From contig JASANE010019212.1 of assembly GCA_030248225.1 (NCBI GenBank), forward strand, positions 1 to 24,631: a stretch of 24,631 nucleotides of DNA, given 5' to 3'. How positions within the stretch are numbered: position 1 is the stretch's first letter; each line of letters opens with the position of its first letter. The notes beneath the pieces are model-generated. The model ran no database searches. It had not been told where the DNA came from and saw only the letters and a list, made by a program, of their open reading frames with translations. Positions 19,905-24,631 of the stretch are shown here, piece after piece. The translations under genes and the position numbers were made by a program. The stretch comes from Trileptium ribeirensis. Its lineage: Eukaryota; Nematoda; Enoplea; Enoplida; Thoracostomopsidae.

Positions 19905-20205
19905 GGTACATTCAGAAGTTCAAACTTTTTGCTCGAAAATTGAACTTAAAATTTTAACTAATATTATTTTATCAACGTTTCTCTTTAACTTGTAACAAAA
20001 AAGCACAGCAAATTATTGTCCTTCAAATTTTGAACTCAAATTTTGAACTAAAAGTTTTAAAAATCGTTTCGTTGCAAAACAATATGATGCAAAAGTTTGA
20101 ACAGTGTTCACATGTTCAAATACACCAAAGCCGCAAAAATTACTTTCAGATTCCATTTAAAGTTTGAGATCAAATTTTGAGCAAAAAGTTTGAACGTGCT
20201 TATAT
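19905..20205 (-). mobile_element. Miniature inverted-repeat element, family B copy 3
   Basis: GTTCAAACTTTTTGCTCGAAA at the left and, in complement, GCACGTTCAAACTTTTTGCTC at the right form the inverted ends. The core GAACAGTGTTCACATGTTCAA is the reverse complement of the core in copies 1 and 2, so this copy is inverted. Its extreme left terminus is worn. It lies inside the intron of the cysteine-rich gene. Confidence 0.78.
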
Positions 20206-21434
20206 CCGAATCCATAACTAGATGTTGTGCTGACACCTTTAGGTTAGCAATGTCACTTCAATTTATAAATGTTTGCGATAGTCGTCTACATAAAACTGAA
20301 AAGTTTAGTGGCTTGCTATATGAAATAAGCGACAAACACGAAAAGTGTTGAACAAATTATTTCCAGTTTTTCGCGAGCTATAATTAGTCTAGAAATATGC
20401 AGTAGCCGTACTAAATTTTCTGGCATATAGACCGGTTAAATGAAAATTAAAAAAACAAATATATGTAAGACTGGTTTAAAATTCAGCTTTTATCCGGGTA
20501 ATTTCGCTATAAAGGGTGGAACTATCACTAAGACAATAACAGCATGAGTATTTTAACATATGACATTTGTACTGTATTTATTTATTTTAACTGAAGCAAC
20601 CGTTTCCGAATAGTATTTGATAACACCTTAATTACACTAAATCTCTCAAAAGCACAATGTTTTCCATGTGAGGGAGAGATTGTTTCGTAAATACTCGCAG
20701 TTCAATCGACAAAGTAATGGCCCAATATAAGGAGTTTTGATAATGTTATGTTCTCATGAAGGCTTTATTCTGTTCATATCATTATTATAGGTAAGTTGGT
20801 TTGTTTCACATAACTTGGAAGAATTGTAACGATTTATGTTTGCAACTTACATGGTTGTAGACGATAAACATCCTAATTCAAACTGATTTTACCGAATTGA
20901 ATAAGGGATTTCTTCAAGTTCTACTTGCAAGCAAAAACAGATACAAGCACATAATTTTACTTGAACATGCCATTCTATGATCGCAAAGAATGGTAAAAAA
21001 TTTAAGAAATTCCGCCTATCGGTTCTCGAGTTATAGGTCCTGCAATAAACATTGCGGTTTATTTCAGTATATTGCAGCTCGGCAACAGAATAAAATATCT
21101 TAAGATAAATTTTTTTCAGTAATAAATGAAAAACTACATTTTGCTAAATTTTTGTTGTTTGGTAGCTCTTATCTGTTTGTCGTCGGTGGTCATTGTTAAG
21201 AAATGCGCTGTTATAATACTCGCATTAATATTTGCCGTAAAGCTCAAAAAAGAATCATAGTTTTATCGTTGAATTAGTGTCTGCATATACCTCGGTCCAA
21301 CGGTAATAATTGATTTCTGCATCTATACACAACTATAGTTATAGGGTTGACAGATTCGTTACAGTTCTAACACACGTTTTTTGTCCAAAAACCCTACACC
21401 GACTTAAGGCACATTACTTTTCAATTGAAATATA

Positions 21435-22592
21435 TAATTGAGTGGAGCCAAGCCAAGCGTTTTTTTGTCACATGGACTAAAATCGGCACCGTCTGTCTGT
21501 CCGTTCGTCCTTCGAACTCCTCAATAACTATAGGTGTCCGATTTAAATTTTTTTGCATAAAAGACCTAATATACTTCTGGTGCAGGAGATTTAGATTTTG
21601 TCGAAATTTGCTTTAGCTAATTAGTAATTAACTAATGAGTTCAGCGTTTTAGCCTTTTTTTAGCATTTTCAAACAAAAATTGCTTATTTTTCAATGAATA
21701 ATTAGTATAAAGCTACTACATCTTGCCATGCTGATTACGAATATGGTGTTTATTGCTGCTCGGCGATCTTAAACCCAGGCTAATTAGTTGGTTAATTATC
21801 CAATTACTAATTTATTACTGGTAAACGTAATAAATTACAAAAAAATGAGTGGAGCAATTTATGTATACATGTATTTCAACTAAAGATATAATCATTTGTA
21901 ATAAGTATCACATGCAATCATATTTTAGGCAAATGATGTCAAATCCACCATATAATAAAAGCATACATGATAATCACCATATCGAATTAGCATACACGGT
22001 AAACTTTTTCAGCCTTAAAAGTCGTATATTCATGATCAGGGACACTAAAAAACTCGAGCGCAAAAAGACAGCAACTTTGGGGTGATTTTAAAATTTGCAT
22101 AAAATTAACTAATTACCTAATTAATTAGTTAACTAATTAGGATATATAGCCAAGCTTTATGGCTTCAGAGATGTCACATTCGTGATCAGTGACATCGAAA
22201 ACTCACACGATCATTTTTCACTTCTAGGCACTTTGAAAATTATCAAAAAATAGCTAAGTAATAATTAATTAATAATTATCTAATTAACCAAGTAATTAGC
22301 ACGTTTTTAACATCCTCGAATAGTAGTAAACACCAAATTCACAATCAGCACGGTGAGATGTAGTAGAGGCACCAAAACAATAGCTTTACACTAATTATCC
22401 AATGAAATAGGTTACCACGATTATCTAATTAGTTAATTATTGTTTAACAAAAGCAAATTGTGATAAAAGCTATATCTAAATATTTAAAATCGGCCCATTA
22501 CTTATTGATGAGTTTAACAGACGGACATAGAGACGGTGCCGATTTTTCTCTCTCCGACAACAAAAACACTTCGCTTCGCTCCATTCAATTAA
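21435..22592. mobile_element. Fold-back element, family C (1.16 kb)
   Basis: The left end, AATTGAGTGGAGCC through AATCGGCACCGTCTGTCTG, is mirrored at the right, whose complement reads AATTGAATGGAGCG through AATCGGCACCGTCTCTATG. The similarity continues weakly inward for about 200 bp. The interior is filled with degenerate repeats of AATTAGTTAATTAACTAATTA and motifs like CGTGATCAGTGACA. No transposase is present. A 78-codon frame at 21849-22085 begins at GTG and is repeat sequence, so it is not called. Confidence 0.75.
21923..22070 (+). repeat. Inverted pair partner (left) within family C interior
   Basis: This segment, with GATGTCAAATCCACCATA and CATATCGAATTAGCATACACG, is found inverted at 22640-22784. 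The shared axis is near 22350, different from the axis of the family C ends near 22014. The two inverted repeats therefore overlap without being concentric. Confidence 0.85.
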
Positions 22593-22639
22593 TTAGCTGA
22601 TTTTTTGAAAATTTTCAAAATGCTCTGAAATAAAAAAAT

Positions 22640-22784
22640 TGCACACTGCGGTTTTCTACGTCGCTGATCACGAATAGGTATGTGACTTTTAAAGCTGAAC
22701 GGATTTAACGTGTATGCTAATTCGATATGGCGATTTATCATATATCCTTTGTGTATGGTGGATTTGACATCAGTTGCCTAAAAC
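22640..22784 (-). repeat. Inverted pair partner (right), outside the family C end
   Basis: The reverse complement of this stretch reads GATGTCAAATCCACCATA and CATATCGAATTAGCATACACG, matching 21923-22070 closely. It lies just beyond the right end of the family C element. It may be part of a second, overlapping copy or of a longer parent element. Confidence 0.85.
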
Positions 22785-22828
22785 GTATTACATACTATAA
22801 ATTGATTAAATATTTAGTCGTTACATTT

Positions 22829-22861
22829 GAATTTTACATCGGCCGGATAGTCTGGGAAATA
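22829..22861 (-). pseudogene. Relic of a duplicated cysteine-rich exon
   Basis: TTTTACATCGGCCGGATAGTC and TGGGAAA match the central part of the neighbouring exon (TTTCACATCGGCTGGACAGTC, TGGGAAA) in the same orientation, with about four substitutions over 30 bases. On the minus strand it reads FPDYPADVKF against FPDCPADVKF in the intact exon, so one cysteine has become tyrosine. The similarity stops on both sides, and no splice sites flank it. It is best seen as a decayed partial duplicate of the 22946-23056 exon. Confidence 0.65.
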
Positions 22862-22945
22862 TGATTTTATTTGTTCTTCATGTACATATAGCTTATTTTA
22901 TTATGTTTTTGTTGGTTCACTAAACTAAGCACAGATGTGACTTAC

Positions 22946-23056
22946 GTGGTGGACAATTGTCGGAACATGATTCGGGCGCTTCATAAAATTTCACATCGGC
23001 TGGACAGTCTGGGAAAACGCACTTGTCGCACGATTTGCCGTCACAATACCATGTCA
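22946..23056 (-). CDS. Internal exon of a cysteine-rich secreted-type protein
   Basis: On the minus strand an acceptor (TATTTATTGCTTTTTAG) precedes the exon, and a consensus donor (CCAC|GTAAGTCAC) follows it. The 111 bases are open in the phase-1 frame: 2 bases completing a split codon, 36 codons, then 1 base. The peptide starts TWYCDGKSCDKCVFPDC and ends ESCSDNCPP. Its six cysteines are spaced C-x4-C-x2-C-x4-C-x12-C-x3-C. A symmetrical phase 1-1 exon carrying one disulfide-rich module is typical of exon-shuffled extracellular proteins. The next exon visible downstream is 19539-19651. The exon or exons encoding the start and signal peptide are not seen and probably lie to the right of the window. 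The family is not recognised. Confidence 0.78.
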
Positions 23057-23100
23057 CTAAAAAGCAATAAATATTACAACTAAAACAAATTTCCATTAAT

Positions 23101-23240
23101 GCTATTGCGGCGTTTACGTTATAAAGGATCCCGGTATGGGCACTTTATACCACTTGGTGTCTCTGCCACCATTGATTATATAGCGTTTTGGACACCATGG
23201 TGTTGCTGATGGTTTTTTAATATTTGTGGCGTAACGGACC
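23101..23240 (+). mobile_element. Worn family A fragment (copy 4)
   Basis: TGCTATTGCGGCGTTTACG and TTATAAAGGATCCC resemble the family A end (TGCTATTAATGCGGCGTTCACG and TTATAATGTCCCC). GGTGTCTCTGCCACCATTGAT parallels the inner GTGTCAGGCACACC segment. No opposite end was found. It sits in the intron upstream of the 22946-23056 exon. Confidence 0.45.
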
Positions 23241-23626
23241 CGTTTTGAACATTATGGATTAATATTACCGTAGGGGGAGAACAAGAAAATAGTACCATTA
23301 TTAATAAAAAAACTATCAAAAAAACATGAAACTTGTTCATATTTGCTTTTTCTGGTTTTCCTCTTGAATTTTTTTAACTAAAATCAATGAAAATCTTCAA
23401 CTGTTTCATGTTTTGGGCAGTTTTACGGGGCGAGCCGGAGAAGGGTCTAGCGGCCTGGACCCCGAAGCAGGGCGAACAAAAACTTTTCACAAATTAACCT
23501 TTTTGTTGTAGACCCCCGCCAAACTTCGTATAGTGACATTGCCCTCCGGCTTATATCTCTTTGTGCCAGAAACAATATTTGCGTAACGTCAATTAAGATA
23601 AGCAAAACTGCAAACGGAGGCGACAC
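23241..23626. other. Non-coding stretch with a GC-richer block
   Basis: The block at about 23424-23480 (GGGGCGAGCCGGAGAAGGG) is GC-rich. An 85-codon minus-strand frame, 23447-23704, passes through it but is arginine-rich, has no recognisable domain, and has no splice boundaries that connect to the cysteine-rich gene. No feature is supported. Confidence 0.4.
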
Positions 23627-23896
23627 ATGGTGCAATCTATTTCTGGTTCGGATCCTCCAGCTCAAAATCCTGAGCAAGCCCCTGACAGTTTTCAAAATAC
23701 GCAAAAGAATTTTGGTGCCCGTAGCCCCAGTTCCCCTCGCTTGATCTTAATATGTCACAATGTAAAAGATTTTCTTTTGTGTTCACGTTGTAATTTGATT
23801 TTCATTGTTCTTTTTGCAGCTCTAAAAACCCGATTCTATGGAAAACGTTCGATGATACGAATTTTTGAAATATCACGATTGTTGAAGAATATATGA
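23627..23896 (+). CDS. Hypothetical 89-aa frame
   Basis: This runs from an ATG at 23627 to a TGA. The first 40 residues are hydrophilic and rich in Pro, Ser and Gln (SGSDPPAQNPEQ). A hydrophobic stretch with cysteines follows (NLIFIVLFAAL). A good 3' splice site (TTGTTCTTTTTGCAG) lies inside it, ending at 23819, which would argue against a single uninterrupted frame. I recognise no family, and the frame may be accidental. Confidence 0.2.
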   Translation: MVQSISGSDPPAQNPEQAPDSFQNTQKNFGARSPSSPRLILICHNVKDFLLCSRCNLIFIVLFAALKTRFYGKRSMIRIFEISRLLKNI

Positions 23897-23963
23897 TTTT
23901 CATCTTTGTTGGTTTTAAAAGGACAAAATGTGCTAAGGTTAATATCATTTGCACTATATCATC

Positions 23964-24101
23964 ATGTTCCTTTTGGTTGTTTTGCTGTGTTCATTATCCG
24001 CAATGGTTATCACACCAGTAATGGCAACAGTATATCCAAGAACTCGATGTTCCGTAGGGGGTTCTGAAAAACCCCTACAGTGCCATTCCTCTCAGCTATA
24101 G
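23964..24101 (+). CDS. Candidate 45-aa secreted peptide
   Basis: The 45-codon frame starts at ATG 23964 and ends at TAG. The first 21 residues (MFLLVVLLCSLSAMVITPVM then A) form a textbook signal peptide, with a hydrophobic core and a V-M-A pattern before the likely cleavage site. The predicted mature part is 24 residues with two cysteines 11 residues apart (TRCSVGGSEKPLQCHSS). One disulfide loop is possible. I see no homologous family. The frame might instead be the first exon of a longer gene, but no good donor precedes the stop. Short length makes chance occurrence a real alternative. Confidence 0.4.
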   Translation: MFLLVVLLCSLSAMVITPVMATVYPRTRCSVGGSEKPLQCHSSQL

Positions 24102-24198
24102 ATGGTGTTTAAAAAACTTTTTAATTTTAACGTTTACCTGTCGAACTAGATGCTACTCAGAGACAGTTGGCTTGATAGCATTAATCACGATTTTTTGA

Positions 24199-24247
24199 CG
24201 GAGGCAAGACGAGCCACCGAAGGTGGCGAGTCGCAGCCGGAGGCGTA
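24199..24247. other. GC-rich block with a small hairpin
   Basis: GAGGCAAGACGAGCCACCG and AAGGTGGCGAGTCGCAGCC include the hairpin GCCACC-gaa-GGTGGC. The block is much richer in G and C than its flanks. Its origin is unclear. Confidence 0.5.
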
Positions 24248-24602
24248 CATTTAACTTTATATATATCAATATACTAGACGCAAAATTTCAATTTTCTCTG
24301 TGACTTTTTTTTGTTTGTCACAGACAGGTCTGCAGGTTGAACGCCTGGGCCGATTTTAGAAATTTTTTTTCTTCGTGTTGCATATTTCTTTGCGAAGTGC
24401 CCTTTCATTGAGCACTTTTTTTCTACGAAAATTGCTTTGTACTCAAAATTAAGCAAATGTTGCTCAAACTTAGGGATTTTTGTCATTTTTTCAGCTTTTT
24501 CACCGCATCTCGACAACCGTTCGTGCTATTTCGGCGATTTTTTTTACATAAAATGTATTATCACGTTTTCTAAACAGCTGTATATAGCTGATTGACGTAT
24601 TT

Positions 24603-24631
24603 CTGTAACAGGGTCGTTCCGACCCTGTCAC
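24603..24631. repeat. Hairpin at the window edge
   Basis: GTAACAGGGTCG-ttc-CGACCCTGTCAC is a nearly perfect short palindrome ending at the last base of the window. It could be the start of an inverted-repeat element continuing to the right. Confidence 0.6.

Larger units (their letters stand above)
19652..22945 (-). other. Intron of the cysteine-rich gene (3.3 kb)
   Basis: The intron is inferred from a GTAAGT donor adjoining 22946 and the acceptor adjoining 19651 on the minus strand, with matching phase 1. It contains a family B element, the family C fold-back, a second inverted pair and an exon relic. An additional symmetrical phase-1 exon inside it cannot be excluded, but none with comparable cysteine content was found. 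Confidence 0.65.

Noticed and set aside
24120..24185. Possible upstream exon of the cysteine-rich gene ending at a CAG|GTAAACG donor
   Set aside because: In the phase required by the next exon there is a stop codon within a few codons, and no cysteines or signal peptide are encoded.
24274..24516. 80-codon lysine-rich minus-strand frame
   Set aside because: It starts at a non-ATG codon, its composition follows the T-rich plus strand, and no acceptor or donor links it to the cysteine-rich gene.

Overview
This is an AT-rich stretch of eukaryotic, probably animal, nuclear DNA dominated by repeats. It has no bacterial-type gene layout. The coding signals that can be supported are short exons bounded by canonical splice sites (gtaagt donors, pyrimidine-rich tracts ending in ag). 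Several families of short inverted-repeat elements recur through the window. A marine invertebrate is plausible from the style of the repeats and the cysteine-rich secreted-type exons, but the species cannot be named from this sequence.

The left 10.9 kb is one giant interrupted palindrome. A 3376-bp arm (82-3457) reappears inverted as a 3373-bp arm (7518-10890) around a 4.06-kb spacer. The arms contain their own layers of structure: a 55-bp tandem array, a roughly 72-bp tandem array, smaller fold-backs, an 82-codon cysteine-containing reading frame and an exon-like reading frame at the inner edge. Arm identity is uneven. By eye it is roughly 85-90% near the outer ends and perfect over about the innermost 430 bp, which contain the exon-like frame. 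The spacer holds a tRNA-like segment, three copies of a 173-bp repeat, and a miniature element with an internal 110-bp duplication.

From 10.9 to 13.4 kb there is a small GC-richer patch, then a 111-bp satellite array of about 17 units. From 13.6 to 18.1 kb the sequence is mostly non-coding and carries copies of two miniature inverted-repeat families (called A and B here). It also has one possible first exon with a good donor (14054-14118) and a cluster of three related hairpins (17876-18103).

The best-supported gene is on the minus strand between 23056 and 19539. Two cysteine-rich exons (22946-23056 and 19539-19651) have matching phase-1 splice boundaries and join into one reading frame ending in a stop. 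Each contributes a six-cysteine module. Their 3.3-kb intron holds a third family B copy, a 1.16-kb fold-back element (family C) and a decayed partial copy of the upstream exon. The 5' part of this gene is not visible and probably lies beyond the right edge. A separate 45-codon plus-strand frame with a convincing signal peptide (23964-24101) lies upstream of that gene.

The main points of interest are the giant palindrome with its uneven identity and captured exon, the two-module cysteine-rich gene with an exon-duplication relic, and the hairpin cluster. No transposase, reverse transcriptase, rRNA, CRISPR array or intact tRNA was recognised.
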